DNA of 64,000 bases from Asterias rubens (lineage: Eukaryota > Echinodermata > Asteroidea > Forcipulatida > Asteriidae): the NCBI RefSeq assembly GCF_902459465.1, contig NC_047077.1, positions 744,001 through 808,000 of the forward strand, written 5' to 3'. The notes beneath the pieces are model-generated. The model was given only the letters and a program-made list of their open reading frames with translations, was not told the DNA's origin and ran no database searches. Shown here in pieces: positions 11,719-25,208 of the stretch; within the stretch, counting starts at the first letter, position 1, and each line of letters starts with the position of its first letter. Made by a program: the position numbers and the translations under genes.

Positions 11719-11870
11719 GGGTGCGTTCGTTTAGCTTCCCTGGGTCGACCCCAGTGTGTGGCGTTTTCTTTTTCCGGGACGAACGTGTGCAGATAATTAC
11801 CCACGTTTGTCCTGGAAAAAAAAGCCGACACACACCGGGGTCGACCCAGGGAAGCTACACGAACGCACCC
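11719..11870. mobile_element. Palindromic MITE copy 3
   Basis: A full-length copy with both ends (GGGTGCGTTCGTTTAGCTTC and GAAGCTACACGAACGCACCC). It sits 15 bases after copy 2, so the two are effectively tandem. Confidence 0.76.
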
Positions 11871-11999
11871 TGAGTGTTATGCATGATGGGACTGCGCATT
11901 ATTAAACCAATGTGCGTGCATGATACGTTTGTCCATCCCAGCGCCTTAGGTTAAAGCAAGGCGCTGGGGGTGAGCAAAGCTTTGACACTGCTTGATTCC

Positions 12000-14960
12000 T
12001 GCTCTAAAGCGGTCAGTACCTATGTTTTATCACTCGATGTTCGCCATTCAACAGCAGCAGGGGTAATTTCCGTGCAACATGCTCAAGTGCCCCGACGGGA
12101 AATATTAATAACAGTCCGAAGGTGAATTTCTTGTTGTAAATCATCGGAATTCACTACAAGCCCGGCAGCCCACGGCACCCTTGACGATCTCGCTCGAGTG
12201 CTGAGTAAATTTCCGTCGGTTATATTCATCAAGACAAATTGAAGAACAACAAATATTCAGCACATGCAGCATTACAGAGAAGGGACTTTCTTGTATTTAA
12301 ACACAACTTGCGCAACATGAACAATGTCATTTTTACATTTGGAACCACTCAGATTGAACTGCAGCATTACAGAGAAGGGACTTTCTTGTACCCTATGCCA
12401 AATGTTTTGCCTATATGTTAACTTGATGGACCCCAACCGATTGAAAAGTTATTACGTATATGGTGTTTTGCATCTCACCTATAACTAACACAGATTTGCA
12501 GTAACACCAATTTGAATATCTCTTTTACGTCTTCCCTGCCGCCCGTGTAAACCTGTCTTGCATTTTATGGCTTTCCATTATAGTTTTTCCAACATCGGTT
12601 GGCAACAACTTGGAATGTGACATTGCAGTAGAAAGGTGTATACATTGTTTCCCATCTGATAATATACAAAAAACAAGTGATGATGACCAAAGGATTATTA
12701 TGGACACACTGTCATCTTGACACATGCACATAAGGCACAATCTCCATGCATTAACCTATAATTCAATATTCAATTTAACTCAATATTCTAAGTACTGCAA
12801 AAATGAACATACAATATTTATTAAGAATTTGTTTTCATTCAACAGATATCTAGAAAGAACTTCTAAAACAATACAAATTTTCTAAGCAGTATTTTCTTAA
12901 CAGCTGAATGAAACTGGACCTAGGCTCTTAAGTTCAAATAAGGTGGGGCTTGAACAATATCCAGTAGCTTAAACTACTTGTACTTCCTTGTACTGTGAAA
13001 TCATACAAACGGAAATCGCATGTTATTATTGCAGTATTTATTTGAATTGATTAATGCCGTGCTACCGCAAGAACACAAGAGGTTCAAAGTTTGCAGCTAA
13101 AACAAGTGTGTTGTTTTCAACAGGCCGTGATATTGCCAAACTGAGTGAAGGTTAGGGTCGTTGTTTATGTTGTGCGTCACTGTGGTTGTAGGCGTGAGGG
13201 CAGGATCAAAACTTAAATCTAAACAACTAGTTGCTTATTATTTTGCATACTTGTATTGCTTGCAATTTACAAATAATGATGAAATAAGGATAGCAATTAA
13301 TTCACAAAAATGCTGATTTGTTTCATTAAATCATGAATAGGTCTCATACTTCAAAAAGTAGCTCTACATACCCTGCGAAGTACTTTGAGAGACGTCCATG
13401 TGGTGTGTTATAGAGCAATATATGTAAACTCATTATGATTAATAATTATTATGTGAAAAACAAACTTTTTATGAAGTAGGTCCTATAGGTGCTGCTGTTT
13501 CATGGTTGGCCCCAAATTTTGATGGAACATTATTATCATTCATTCAACAGCCGTCTGCAAGTCAGCTCAAAACACTCATAAATCAGGGACATCGTGATTG
13601 AACTTGCCAGCAGTTTAAAAAATATGTTTCTGAGAGTCAAAACAACTCATTAAGTCACGTTTCTTATAAAATATTAACTATAGAAACAAAAATCCCCAAA
13701 TGAACCTTTTTCCAGAGAACGGATCTCTAATACTCAAAATCGGGAAAAATTCCCTTTTTCTGACAAATATTAATGGGGTGCAAAGATAAGTAAAGATCAC
13801 TGAGTCAAAGGTGAACTGTTCCGCTTTAATTCAACAGTTACGAACGGTAGCATGTTCGCTCAAATGGTTATACTGATATATTGTGGAATTGATGGTACGC
13901 TACAATCTTTGTACGGCTTTCAACCAAACTACTGACGGGACCCTTTTTAGTGGTAAGTTATGGTTGTTTCTTGCATGTTATATCGGACTATTGTGTACCC
14001 AAACAACCGGCAATCAAACTTTATTGCAATCGTGTGCTGAATTCAGTCAAGTAAAGCGTTTTTGAGGAACACAAGATTTTGGTCTGGGCCGCAGTCATAT
14101 ATATACAGAACATTTGCGAGATTATTTGCACATAATACTTTCAACTAGGCCTACACATCGTCAGGAGCACACACGAGACTATTATGAAATTGTCTTCAAA
14201 ACATCTTTGTGACTTTTTTTCTTTGTTGGCCAATTTTGAACAGTGTTGGGATGATGATTCTACTCGGAACCCAGTCATTTCCTTGTAACAGGTCGTGTCA
14301 CACCAGGCAATTACGATATAGCGACCCGTTCTGAGTGAGGTCCATCAAGAAACAAAACGATATTATCTGGACGTGTATAGCAAGACTATAAGATATTTTT
14401 TCTTTCCCAAAGTGATGCTGCATTGCATTACGCCATAGTTACTGAACAATGTTCATTAATTGATTTTAAATATGCACATCTTGAGAACCCCTGCTTTTAT
14501 GATTTTGAATAATGCATTATCTGCGACATTTCAACACATGACTAAGTGACATGATTTGACCTCACTTCCTATTCAAACCGGAGGTTAAAATAAAATATGC
14601 TTATTTTTGGTGGATTAAGATTTTATTGGATAAGAATTGAAATCCTTACCTGCACACAACATCCGGACACAAGGTGTTGACTTGACGTTTCGTTAAAGGG
14701 TGCAAATGGGGAAATAGTCGATCCCCAGAAGAAACTTCGCAAAGAGCCCGATATATGTTGGCAATGCTTTACCTAAAGAAAGAAAATGTATAGCGGTTTA
14801 TTTTTTGACTGATTCAGGTGTATTTAACATTTCAATTGGCTAGCGGACCGTTGTTTTGGGAGACCTTTATAGACCACACTGTGGTTGAATTCCCTTTGTT
14901 TGCTGTTCGACGTTATTCAAAATGAACCAGATCCTAGGCCAATCTATAATTGACTTCTGA
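12000..14960. other. Gene-free stretch
   Basis: I see no supported gene. There is a direct repeat of about 30 bases (GCAGCATTACAGAGAAGGGA and onward) at about 12267 and 12361, 94 bases apart. The remainder is AT-rich sequence without long open frames. Confidence 0.5.
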
Positions 14961-14969
14961 AGATAGGAA

Positions 14970-17900
14970 TTTGGAATTCTAGAATGACAACTGAAACCAT
15001 CCATTGTAGTATTATATAATTGTCATGGCATATAATTGTGCATGGGGGAAGGTAACCACTCGTTGTGGGATTCCAACGGTTCTGAGACCGTTTTCAGCTA
15101 TACCTGTAATCCTATGCGTCTGTGTTCGCTACTGTCCCTTACGTGAACACGGTCCCTATTATAACAATAGAAAGTGTTTAGTGACAGATCCATTTCATTT
15201 AAACCTAGCTTTCGATACATTTATTTCAGGCAGACAAAAACTGAAGGAAAATTTGTATAAATGCATTTGAAGCTTTCAAAAAAATAATTGAAATGTTTTT
15301 AAATTTTATGAAATTTCATAAGAAAGTACTAATATTTGTGGTTATGGAATGGTTGATTATGACGCAATCAATTTTTAAAGGTTGGATCAAAGAACATCTT
15401 TTAGTGACAAAATTCAAACGTAAAGTTAGAGGTTGATTTGTACCTTCGGTGGGCGCAGGGTCAGGGGTCAATATAGCCCACGAAAAGTGACTTTCATGTC
15501 TTTGCAATGGTTCACAGGTATTGGAATAACTGATTATCAGCATAGATAATTAGGTCCTTATCTATGCTTTTAGCTGGCAGGAATACTTGGGGAAAGTTTC
15601 TCAACAAATGGCACGCACACCATTGTTCAAAATCATTGCTTTACGACTTGATAAAATCCACATTGAACCAAGGCATAGGTCATAGGCCAACCCAAGGTTT
15701 ACATGTTGGGGTTCTGCATTGAGTTATTGAAAAATTATTTTGTTCGGGATAGGGTTTAACAGTTATGCAGCGAGAAAACACATTGTGTGCATGTCACCAG
15801 AGCTTGAAACGAAATAATGAATTTTAAGTTTTCAAAAATTGCTTGAAATGTTTATTATTGTTGAGAAATTTTAATAAAAAAGTACGGTTACTTGTGGGCA
15901 CGAAATAATTGTTAATGACACAATTCCTTTTAAAAATTCTTTATCCAAGAACATTATATACTATTGGGATTCCATCTTCTGTTAGACAAAAAGTCACACG
16001 TAAACGTTATAGGTGTTTATTTATGTCGGTGGGATCGGGTTAAGGGTCAACCATAGCCTGCTGAAGTGACTTTTATATCTAAGCAGTGGTTTACATAGCT
16101 TTGGGAAGCAAAGGCTTTAGCTTGCAGGAACACTTAGAGAAAAGTTACTTAACAAATAGCAAGCAGACCATTGTTCAAAATCATTGTAAGAGAAACATGT
16201 ATCAATGTATTTGAGGCTTTCAAATATTGCTAACAAAATGATAGTTTATTAGGAAATTTTACAGGAAAGTACTAATACTTGTGGTCATGAAATGGTTCAA
16301 TTATGACGCAATTCATTTGAAAAAGTTTTATCAAAGAGCAGTTAAGACATGTTTCCCATTTTCTTTTATTGGCAACAAGTCACACGCAAAGTTATAAGTG
16401 GATTCTTGTCTTTCGGTAAGCGCGGTATAAGGTCCAAAATATCGTAGCCTGCCAAAGTGCACTTTCTTAGCTGGCAGTGGTTAAATGTGCATTTGAATCA
16501 ATCGCTTAAGCCGGAGACCCTTTTAAACAAAAGGCGAAGAGACCATTGTTAAAATGCATTACTTTTGTCACTTGATGATATCCCCAATGAACCAAGCATA
16601 CCAGATCAAAAGGCCAAGAACCCATAGGTTTTACTTGTTGGAGTTTTCTGACTTCTTAAGATCGATTACTGCATAACCATGACAACTGAAACCATTCATT
16701 GTAGTGTTATATCATTCCCAATGCATATATAATTGTGCATGTAAGGTAACTATACTGTTATGGGATTTCGATAAAGGGAATGACCAGTGAAATGCTGTTT
16801 CAGCAACCTTTAGTTCAATGTGCCCACAAAGAAGTTGTCACGTGATGAACAAAGTTCCTACAATACGAAATTAGTGGCAGGTAGTTTTCCTTCCAACCTC
16901 GGTTTGGATACAATATTATTGCAAAGCAGAAAAGCCCACAGGAAAATATATAATGTATTTGAAGCTTTCAAAACTTGCTTAAAATGTTTTTCATTTTTAT
17001 ACAAGTTTAGTAAAAAAGTACAATTACTTGTGGTCATGACGCAATTTATTCTAGAAGTTTTTTTTATAAGATCACTTTAGATTTGTGTTCCTAATTTTTT
17101 TTTTCTTGACAAAAAGTCACTCGTAAAAGTTTCAGGTACAATTTGTCTTTCGGTGGGCGCGGGGTTAGGTGTCAATATACCTTAACCTGCCAAAGTGCCT
17201 TTTCTGTACTAGCAGTGGGTTCAAATCTAAGCGAAGCTTTGTGGCTTTAGCGAACTGGAATACTTGGAGAATCCTTTAAACACATGGCATGCAGACCATT
17301 GTTCAAATTCTGTACTTTGTGACTTGATGTTCTGCACAATGAACCAAGGCACAGTGTAGATCACAGGCTATTCCATATAGGTTTACTTGTTGGGGTTTTC
17401 GGAATTCTATAGATTGATTACTACATAACCATGACAACTGAAACTAAGCATTGTAGTGTTATATAATTCTCAAACAATGCATATAGGCCTATAGTTGTGC
17501 ATAGGTAACTACTCGTTGGCTATGGTGAAATGTGCCCACAAATGTTTGTTACGGTCCCTTTAACGTGAACACGGCCCCTAACAGCAAATGAAAGTGTCAA
17601 TTACTGAACAAAATAAGAGTCAAGTTGTTATCCCTTCCAACCTCGGTTTGGATTCATTTATTTTAAAGACAAAATTAAAGAAAAATATACATCAATGTCT
17701 TTGAGGCTCTCAAAAATTGCTTTGAAAGTTTATACCTTGTTGTAATTTGTCTTATAAGATAGTACGATTTAATGTTGTCATGAAATTGTGGGTTATTACG
17801 CAATTCATTTCAAAAGGTTTTATCAAAGAGTTATTTGTGTATTATTTTATATATTTTTTGTTATTTTTCTTTTCTTGACAAATAGTCACACGTAAAAAGT

Positions 17901-19490
17901 ATAGTAGGGTTAGTTATTTCGGTGGGCGCGGGGTTAGGGGTCAAAACACCAAGTCCTGCACAAGTGTCCTTTTTCTACTGGCAGTGGTTTACATAGAGTT
18001 ATGGGGACCAATGACTTTAGCATGGCAGCAACACTTGAAGAAAATCTTTTTATAGCAAGCAGACCATTGCTCAAATGCATCATATTGTGACTTGGTGTTA
18101 TTCACAATGAACCAAGGCATACCAGATCGTACTTGTTTGGGGTTTTCGGAATTCTATAATTACTGCATATTCATGACAACTTACACCATCCAATGTAGTG
18201 TTACATAATTCTCAATTGTCGTTATTTTGTGCATGTAAGGTAACTCTTCGTTGTTGGATTTCGATGGCTATAGAATCTAGAGAAGGACCAACAGTTCAAA
18301 GTCTCGGCAGTCTGTTGGTGTCCTACGGTGCTAGACTTAATTCAAGTCCCATTCTCGTGTGAGAGGTCACTAATATATCGCGCCAATTAGCAAACAACCT
18401 GCAGGTTGGGGAATGCAGAGCATCACAAAACAATAGTTTTGGGTTCGGGATGGGACGGACATGAGTCAAGTCTACTACGGTCCCGAAGTCATGGTCCCTA
18501 AGCACACGAACAATGATTGTTACTTAATACAAATCATCAGGTCATACATTTGTTTTCCAAGATAAATTAATAACAAGAACCTCAAAAATATCAATTGACC
18601 AGAAAAAAAAGAATTTACATTGGTCATACCATGGGATTCCATAATTTCATGTACACAGCTGGAAAGAACAGTGGCAAAAGTCCCTTAATACTAATAACTA
18701 GAGCCAAACGAGGGCGCTATGCAAATTTAACGGTCACGACTTTACGCGGTAATTCAAGAGGGAACACATCCAAAGATTCAGGTCTAAAGTTGCAATGATG
18801 TCAATGCAGTCTAAGATATTAGTATTTACTACTCCGCGGCAGTAGAATAAAGCAAGACAGTTCCCTAAGAACAACTCTACCTGGCAAGTAGATACACACA
18901 TGGTGTTACCGCAAACCAAATATACATTGATACCTCACCATGCAATTCCTCAAATCCTATATACTTTCACCCTGCTCTTAATAAAATACGAATCTCAAGT
19001 TGATAATCACAAATTGATAAGTTGGTTTCGTTGACAATTTAATTTGTTTGGGACAGCGTTTAAATCAGATGAACAGCGAGTGCGCACACTATACCAAACG
19101 ACGAAATAGTGTATTTGAAGCTTTCAAAAAAGGCTTACGTTAAATAACTTTTTTGAAATTTTAATAAAAAAGTAGGATTAATCACTTGTGGTAATTTCAT
19201 TTTAAAGGGGTTTATAAAAGGACATTATGCTTTTGGATCACATCTTCTTCTTGACAAAAAGTCACACGCTTAAGTGTTAGATTATTTCGGTGGGCGCGGG
19301 GTTAGGGGTCATTATACCATGCCTGCCAACTTCTCGGTATACGGGCAATGGCTTTAACTGGGGATTTTTTTTAAACAAATTCGTTACATTGTGACTAGAT
19401 GATAGTCCACAATGAACCAAGGCATACCAGATCATGGGCCAACCATTGGACAAATTTATGTGTTTAAAGCTTTATACAAAATTGCTTAAA
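14970..19490 (+). repeat. Degenerate array of ~0.75-kb units
   Basis: Several landmarks recur in the same order. CGGTGGGCGCGGGGTTAGGG-like blocks lie near 15445, 16026, 16414, 17150, 17920 and 19290. AATGAACCAAGGCATACCAG blocks lie near 15660, 16580, 17340, 18108 and 19410. CATGACAACTGAAACCAT blocks lie near 14985, 16680, 17430 and 18175. The best-kept units are about 740-770 bases, with some shortened. A GC-rich core stands out in AT-rich surroundings. A non-repeat insert occupies roughly 18.28-19.02 kb. No open frame is shared between units. Confidence 0.72.
18820..18960 (-). repeat. Dispersed repeat family H
   Basis: Contains AGTAGAATAAAGCAAGACAG, CTACCTGGCAAGTAGATACA and TGGTGTTACCGCAAACCAAA. 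Other copies are at 23040-23215 (+), 23395-23500 (-), 50430-50525 (-) and a fragment at 53505-53575. Confidence 0.55.
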
Positions 19491-20139
19491 ATGTTTATAA
19501 TTTTTAGGAAATTTTAATGATTCCTATGGAATTATTTTTTTCAAAAGCTCGGCCAGTTCTAAATCGTTAATTTTAAAACGTGCACATTCGATACGGGCTT
19601 TCAAATAGAGAACCCAAGCCACGATTTCAAAAAGGACCCACAGAAGTAAACATAGGGTGCCCTTTAATATTGTTATTTTTGAGATCACGCACGTGTTTAA
19701 TTCGATTTATGTTTAATTACATGTTAAATCGCACATGTTTAATTACAAATTTAATTCGATTCACGTACCTGATGTACTCTAATTGCTCTCTTCCATGGAC
19801 ATTCCTTGCCTCACACTGAGATATAAACATCTGGTTTGAAGCAAGTTACAATCGTATTTCTCCTCCTCCCAGTTGAACACTTCGTCAGCTCAGAAAACAT
19901 TGCATTCTGAACGAAAATTAACAGACAGGATGCAGGCACGTTGGGTTTACAGTGGCTATACAAAACGCTGGGTCTAGTTCCCTATGCTATGTGACTCTAT
20001 GTGCTCCGTATTAAATGTGCTCCACATTGACTCGTGTTTATGTTAATTTGTACTTTATTCCAAGCACGTGTTTAACTGTTGCCATAGAAACCACCCCAAT
20101 TTTCAAAAAGTGAACTTAATTGGCTGTCGAAGTGAATAA

Positions 20140-20693
20140 TGGAAGAAAAGACACCCCGAGGTCCTCAGCTGAGGTCTCGAACCCATTCAAATATTTAGTG
20201 AGAAAATACTTCTTTCTCAAAAACTACATTTCTTCAGAGGGAGCTGTTTCTCACAAGTTTGTACACTATCAACAGTTCCCCATTGCTCGTTACCGAGTAA
20301 GTTTGTATGCTTAACATTTATGTTTAGTAAAAACCAATACTGCCCAGTGCCTTTAAGCAGAAAATATTGCTTGACTGTTTTCTGCTCCGTAGAAATGAGC
20401 AAGATACCAGTCAAAAAACGTATATGTGAGATAGTATTTTGGCTGGGTAACCTTATTCTGGTGAGCATAATCGTCTTATGCTTTTAAAATCAGCTCTAAC
20501 TTGGTAATAGTTTTTTGCATCTGAAAGCACACAAACTTGCCCAAACAAGGGTGTTTTTTCCTTAACGTTTTTATTGCAATCTCGATGACCAATTGAGTCC
20601 AAACTTGCACCGGTTTGATATTTTATGCATATGTTAGGATACACAAGTGAGAATACTGGTCTTTGACAATTATTACCAAACGTGTCGAGTGCC
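20140..20693. repeat. Broken family A and family G remnants
   Basis: 20140-20356 resembles family A on the minus strand (GAGGTCTCGA, TCAGAGGGAGC, GTTACCGAGTAAG, CAGTGCCTTTAA). A family G piece follows at 20355-20485. A second family A fragment in plus orientation (ATCTGAAAGCACACAAAC to TGTCGAGTGCCT) lies at 20517-20693. This is an inverted pair of partial elements. Confidence 0.45.
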
Positions 20694-21488
20694 TCAAAAG
20701 GCTTTAAAATGTACTATCTATTGAGGTTTGCATATGTTCACTTCCAGACTCAAATCGGCCCTTGCTTAGCAAAAACATTTCAAGCTTATTCCAAGTTGTC
20801 GTGAATGTGTACTCAGTCCAGACTGGAAATACCAAATTACAATTCAAATGTTATTGAAACTATATTAAAACTTGTTTCCTCTTCTAAGTCAGAGATTATC
20901 ACCACCCTTCCTGAACCCATACAAATTTTTCTCAAAAGTTTCAACAACAAAAACTGAGAATGAAATGTAACAACCAGAAAAAGAACAGAAAAAAAACAAA
21001 AAACAAAAAACAAAAATAACGTAAAATATAAAAAGCCTGCAAAACAATTATATTTAAAAAGAAACAAATAATGGGGAAATTATAACCAGGGAGAAAACAA
21101 TTACTTCAAGCAAATTTTATTTATTATTACTCCGATCATGTACAAAACTTGGTACAAAACTGCTCAACAAACATTTATTTTAAAATTAAGACCAACCTGA
21201 GAATGTTTATACAGGCATCTTGCCATTATTGACTTTGCTTCAACAGTCGGGTCCCGGATGCCACCAGTGACAAGGGCAGTTCTTATGGTGATTTCTTTTA
21301 GTCCTGTTTGCCTTGTTTTGGCTACCCCTGCTATTGAATTAGAGACAAATAAAATGGTTGCTTTAATCTGTACTTCAAAGAGTACCAGCGACACTTTCTG
21401 ATGTAGCAGAGCTGATCCAATATGAGCAGCATCTTATAAACAAAACTTGCTTAATCTTTCTATAACACTCAGTTTTGGTCCTTCATTG

Positions 21489-21985
21489 TCTGAAATAAGG
21501 GAATCAATGTGTGGTGAAGAGGTTTCCAACTAGTGGTTTAATCCCGCCGAGGCCTGGTTCTTGATAATTTTACCGAGACGATCCCATTCATAAATACCTT
21601 TTCGGTAAAAACAAAACATCAACACTTTGGGTCAAAAAGTAAAACAAGTGCAAAAACTATAATTGTTCAATGATTTCTTTCAACACAACACCCATCCAGC
21701 TATGAAATGGTAAAGCCCTCCACCGCCCTTTGGGTATACAACTCCTTATAAGGGAATGCTGTGCGCGTCGCACGTATCGCGTGATGTGGCACAACTGTCC
21801 CGGCCAGTGTTCTCGACCAAAAGGAATGAAGAAACTGTCTTATAATCACAGGTGCAAGCTCGCGTGTCACGCCCATGTTTCAACACTTTTTACTGGTCAT
21901 AAACAAAGGTTTATACACACCCACGTGACGCGCTCTCCACCAATAGGAAAAGCGAAACTGTCTGAGGTATTTATGAATGAAACTT
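21489..21985 (+). repeat. Dispersed repeat family D, longer copy
   Basis: Block order: GGAATCAATGTGTGGTGAAG, CCTGGTTCTTGATAA, TTTCGGT, TCAATGATTTCTTTCA, CCAGCTATGAAATGGTAA, GGAATGAAGAAACTG, CACCCACGTGACGCGCTCTC. The same order occurs at 35400-35925, and the second half is inverted at 3251-3540. Confidence 0.6.
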
Positions 21986-22069
21986 ATCAGTAACATCATT
22001 GTCCAATACAGAACCCATTAAAAAAAAACAGCCCTGACTTTAATCCTTCATGTACTATTCATAAACACC

Positions 22070-22480
22070 AGTGCCCAATTTCATAGAGCACAAACATTTG
22101 CTTAGCATGAAATTTCTTCCTTGATAAAAACAGAAATACCAACCAAATTTCCATTGTTGCATAGGCCTATTGCTTGTTACTTGTATTCAGCTGTTGTTTG
22201 CTTACCCTGAAAGTCACGTGGAAATTCGGCTGGTAATCCAGTTTTAATCAAGGAAGAAATTTCATGCTAAGCAAATTTGTGTGCTTAGAAGCTCTATGAA
22301 CTGGGCCCTGGGCCCAGTTTCATAAAGCTGTTATAGCAGAAAATGCTGTTTAACAATTGGAGCACCAGTTGCTAAAATGCAAAATAATTATGGAATTTTG
22401 GCTGGAAACCAGTTTCTGTTAAGCAAGACTCGTCTGTGCTTAGCAAGTTTTGATGCTTTTAGGCCTTATGAAATTGGGAC
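22070..22480 (+). repeat. Two adjacent family G copies
   Basis: The first copy (22070-22310) is itself an inverted repeat: TAGCATGAAATTTCTTCCTT near 22105 is mirrored by AAGGAAGAAATTTCATGCTA near 22250. The second (22311-22480) starts GGGCCCAGTTTCATAAAGCT. Confidence 0.55.
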
Positions 22481-23039
22481 CAGATCTATCTACTTTAAGA
22501 TTTTAACCAGCCAGAGCTCAAGCTGGAAACCATTCGGGATCAAAAAGGGCCTTTTAAGAGAAAGTGTATGCAACACTTACTTACTACTTTGGAAAAATCA
22601 ATAAATAATTCATCAAAATCATCAATTAATTACTTTAAATCCTCATGGCATGTATCGATATAAATAATGTTGTTCATTATAATAAAAGCGGATATATCCA
22701 ATTGACATACATCTTATTAACACTTGTCTACATTAGAGTTTTGTAATAAAAAACACCTATTATTCCCTTTGCCTAGTTTTGTAAATAAATTACTACCATC
22801 TGTTTTTGGAACAGTGTAGTCACTCAAATTATCTGGTTTTCAATTTAAAAAATTCAATATTTTCAAGGAATGGTACATCATTGGTTATTGAAAGAGTACA
22901 TTCATTCCAATCCTCTTGTTTTCAATAATTGTGTCATGAAGGGATGGTACATCATCAGATATTGGAAGAGATACATGCATTCCATACCTCTAGTTTTTCT
23001 AAGAGAAACTTATCATTAAGTGAAGGTACATTATTGGAT

Positions 23040-23500
23040 ATAGGATTTGAGGCATTGCATGGTGAGGTATCAGTGTATATTTGGTCTGCGGTAACACCAT
23101 GTGTGTATCTACTTGCCAGGTAGAGTTTGTTCTTAGAGAACTGTCTTGCTTTATTCATGGAGGTAGAACTACCTCCATGCTTTATTCTACTGCCACGGAG
23201 TAGATAACCAGAGGTTCGGGAGACTTCTAGTTCTGAAAAAAAAAATTCCTGCTTTTTAACTTTTACCAGGGCGGATGGTATAGAAAGTAGACTGGACTAC
23301 TACTTTAGCTTATAGGATCGTAATTAACTGTACTGCCGCGGAGTCAGTTCTGAATTGGTCTCAACGTTTCGACTAGCTTGCTCTAGTCATCGCCAGTCTC
23401 CTGCAGTAGAATAAAGCAAGACAGTTCTCTAAGAACAAACTCTACCTGGCAAGTAGATACACACATGGTGTTACCGCAAACCAATTATACACACTTCATT
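23040..23500. repeat. Foldback pair of family H repeats
   Basis: Forward copy at 23040-23215 and reverse copy at 23395-23500 share GTGTGTATCTACTTGCCAGG and its complement. The spacer contains CAACGTTTCGACTAGCTTGC. Confidence 0.55.
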
Positions 23501-24085
23501 GGATTTAAGAAGTTTGGGTTTAAATCAAAATGGCGAGCGGGGCTCAATTTCAATGAGTTAATTAAGTATCTATGACACAAATAATAATGATTTCAAAGAA
23601 CAGTGATTTTATAGAATCATAATTGTGACGCCCCTTGGATATGTTTTACAAATATGTTTTATAATCACATCTATTTGGAGCAAATAAACTCAGTTTTGAG
23701 TTTTGGCTTGAATCGCCTAGTTTGGGGCATGTAATGTCATATTTGATTCAACAGTAATCAATAACAATTGATAAATTAACAATTAATTGTGCTACATGTA
23801 TCAATGAAAAAGGCTTTTGATCATCAGCTATTTTATAGTTTACATATTTTTCTTATATACCTTTGTTAACTTGATAAACCACTGTGTTTTTATAAAACAG
23901 TATTTTGCTCTATACAAATGACATTTTTGATTGTTGGTTATTTTAATTTGACATCCTAAAAGTTTCCTAATTGACCAAATTTTTGTACCTGATGTTTATC
24001 ACAATAAATCTTAGTTGTGCCTTTTTGTGGTCAATGTCCCGGTGGGTTACACAATGTACTACACATTTTAGCAATGTGGCATTAA

Positions 24086-24520
24086 AGGCAGTGGACACTA
24101 TTGGTAATTACTCAAAATAATTATTAGCATAAAACCTTACTTGTGGTAACGAGCAACGTAGAGCTGTTGATAGTATAAAACATTGTGAGAAACGGTTCCC
24201 TCTGAAGTAACGTTGTTTTTGTGAAAGAAGTAATTTTCCACAAGATTGTTTTTGAGAACTCAGAATTAGATTTTGAGGTCTCGAAATCAAGCATCTAAAA
24301 GCACACAACTTCGTGCGACACGAAAGTTTTTTCTTTCTCACAACTACGACAACCAATTAAAAAAAAGCACACAACTTCGTGCGACACGAAAGTTTTTTCT
24401 TTCTCACAACTACGACAACCAATTAAGCTCAAATTTGCAAAGGGTTGTTATTTTATGCATAAAAAAAATGTTGAGATACACCAAGTGAGAAGACAGGTCT
24501 TCCAATAGTGTCCAGTGCCT
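24086..24520 (+). mobile_element. MITE family A copy with internal 65-base duplication
   Basis: TTAA flanks both sides (24082-24085 and 24521-24524). A segment ending ACTACGACAACCAATTAA is repeated in tandem (about 24296-24360 and 24361-24425). Confidence 0.75.
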
Positions 24521-25208
24521 TTAACACGCTTACCATAACTTGTATGTGCAATTTGACTCCAAAAATGATGAATGTGGCAGACAGGAGCTCTGTGTTCAAG
24601 CATTTGTTCAAGGGTTGAATACATGGTGGTAAATACTTTGATCAAATGCTTAATTCAGGTAATTAAATCATATCTGAAAACAGCGTCTTGTTTGACAACG
24701 TTTTCTTTTCGTTAGTGTATGATTACCTTGCACGGCTCCCTCTGAAGTAACGTTGTTTTTGTGAAAGAAGTAATTTTCCACAAGATTGTTTTTGAGAACT
24801 CAGAATTAGATTTTGAGGTCTCGAAATCAAGCATCTAAAAGCACACAACTTCGTGCGACACGAAAGTTTTTTCTTTCTCACAACTACGAAAACCAATTAA
24901 GCTCAAATTTGCAAAGGGTTGTTATTTTATGCATAAAAAAAATGTTGAGATACACCAAGTGAGAAGACAGGTCTTCCAATAGTGTCCAGTGCCTTTAACA
25001 CGCTTACCATAACTTGTATGTGCAATTTGACTCCAAAAATGATGAATGTGGCAGACAGGAGCTCTGTGTTCAAGCATTTGTTCAAGGGTTGAATACATGG
25101 TGGTAAATACTTTGATCAAATGCTTAATTCAGGTAATTAAATCATATCTGAAAACAGCGTCTTGTTTGACAACGTTTTCTTTTCGTTAGTGTATGATTAC
25201 CTTGCACG
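24193..25208 (+). repeat. Recent tandem duplication of ~475 bases
   Basis: 24193-24734 and 24735-25208 are nearly identical apart from the extra 65-base internal repeat in the first. The unit runs from GGCTCCCTCTGAAGTAACG inside the family A element to GATTACCTTGCAC downstream of it. Both contain the same 65-codon minus-strand frame (24448-24645 and 24922-25119), which supports a recent event. That frame is not a credible gene. Confidence 0.85.

Larger units (their letters stand above)
11443..11985 (+). repeat. Family C repeat split by palindromic MITEs
   Basis: The outer parts (CATTCGCTCGGCCCCAGCGG to GTGCATAGAAATA at 11452-11557, and ATGCATGATGGGACTGCGCA to GGCGCTGGGGGTGAGC at 11878-11974) match a continuous copy at 57178-57425. 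The intervening stretch consists of two copies of the GTGCGTTCGTTTAGC element. Confidence 0.65.

Noticed and set aside
11443..11873. Overlapping 60-98-codon frames on both strands
   Set aside because: They arise from GC-rich palindromic MITE copies; the peptides on the two strands repeat each other.
21164..21394. 76-codon minus-strand frame with a protein-like reading (IRTALVTGGIRDPTVEAK)
   Set aside because: The composition is suggestive, but I find no convincing splice borders, partner exons or family.
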